This document shows positions 63,642 through 64,000 of a DNA stretch of 64,000 nt, one piece after another. The notes under the pieces are model-generated. The model did not search any database. It was not told the DNA's origin and worked only from the letters and a program-made list of their open reading frames with translations. How positions within the stretch are numbered: the stretch's first letter is position 1; each line of letters starts with the position of its first letter. This DNA comes from Rhabditoides inermis (lineage: Eukaryota; Nematoda; Chromadorea; Rhabditida; Rhabditidae): the NCBI GenBank assembly GCA_963966185.1, contig CAWZYM010000145.1, positions 312,894-376,893 of the forward strand, written 5' to 3'. The position numbers and the translations under genes are program-made.

Positions 63642-64000
63642 AGAGGGGAGAGAGAGGGGAAAGAGAGGGAGGGAGGGGAGGGAAAGGGGGGAGGGAGATA
63701 GACACGATGTGATATCGATGCGTATTCCTTGTGTCCTTCTGTGTGGTGTCATTTTTTGGTCGCCTATTCCTTTTTTCGCGTTTTTTTCCAAACCGACCTC
63801 ATTTCCCTTATAGGAAATCTACTTTCTCTGCTGCCGCAAAGTCAAAACAATTACAACAGCCTAGCCAGTACCCACCCCGTACCCCACGATTCACATTCGC
63901 TTCAATATTCCTGAGTATTTTGACTACGGATGAAAAGAGAGAGAGCGGGGGGGGGGGGGAGACGGATGGTCGTCACGCCTCAGGAATCCCGATGTTGTCC
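62568..64000. other. Right-edge region without recognised genes
   Basis: Contains the HMG promoter side, AT-rich sequence at 62.8-63.4 kb, a (GA)n tract at about 63601-63700 and a run of 13 G at about 63947-63959. I see no coding exon with family similarity. Confidence 0.55.

Overview
The window is nuclear DNA of a nematode, most likely a free-living clade V (rhabditid or diplogastrid-like) species. The evidence is short phased GT-AG introns, TTTCAG-type acceptors directly upstream of start codons (as at spliced-leader trans-splice sites), and nematode-typical genes. The sequence alone does not fix the species.

Layout. 1-2.7 kb, minus strand: the N-terminal part of a divergent XRN1-type 5'-3' exoribonuclease with several altered metal-site residues, running off the left edge. 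4.5-13.3 kb, plus: a large secreted mosaic protein (von Willebrand A-like, EGF and C-type lectin domains) resembling C. elegans IRG-7. 13.9-42.9 kb, minus: one very long, intron-rich zizimin-type DOCK gene (DOCK9/10/11 class: N-terminal DOCK motif, PH, DHR-1/C2, DHR-2). Its introns carry a nested antisense tandem pair of small cysteine-rich membrane proteins (28.0-32.2 kb), a young 1.46-kb LTR element with identical 202-bp LTRs (34.1-35.6 kb), an antisense non-LTR retrotransposon with an intact reverse-transcriptase ORF (37.2-39.5 kb) and several small inverted-repeat elements. 43.8-47.1 kb, minus: an unrecognised C2H2 zinc-finger/acidic protein gene with two possible in-frame stops. 49.4-51.0 kb, minus: a 5'-truncated ABCA transporter fragment. 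52.8-56.9 kb, plus: the cohesion factor DSCC1. 58.4-59.3 kb, plus: profilin. 59.6-61.1 kb, minus: a C-type lectin. 61.9-62.5 kb, minus: a single-box HMG protein whose reading frame needs two one-base corrections.

The host genes are functionally unrelated (immunity, cytoskeletal signalling, cohesion, chromatin); I see no operon. The striking theme is the non-coding part: at least five inverted-repeat or TTAA-bordered elements carry tRNA-like RNA polymerase III units (A box, B box, T4 terminator). Two are foldbacks with one unit in each arm, convergent in one element and divergent in the other. Further inverted-repeat elements lack such units. Introns are also rich in (GA/CT)n, (TATC)n, (TAA)n and (AT)n tracts.

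All alignments to known families are by eye from memory. Exon ends are read from splice consensus and are approximate unless stated.
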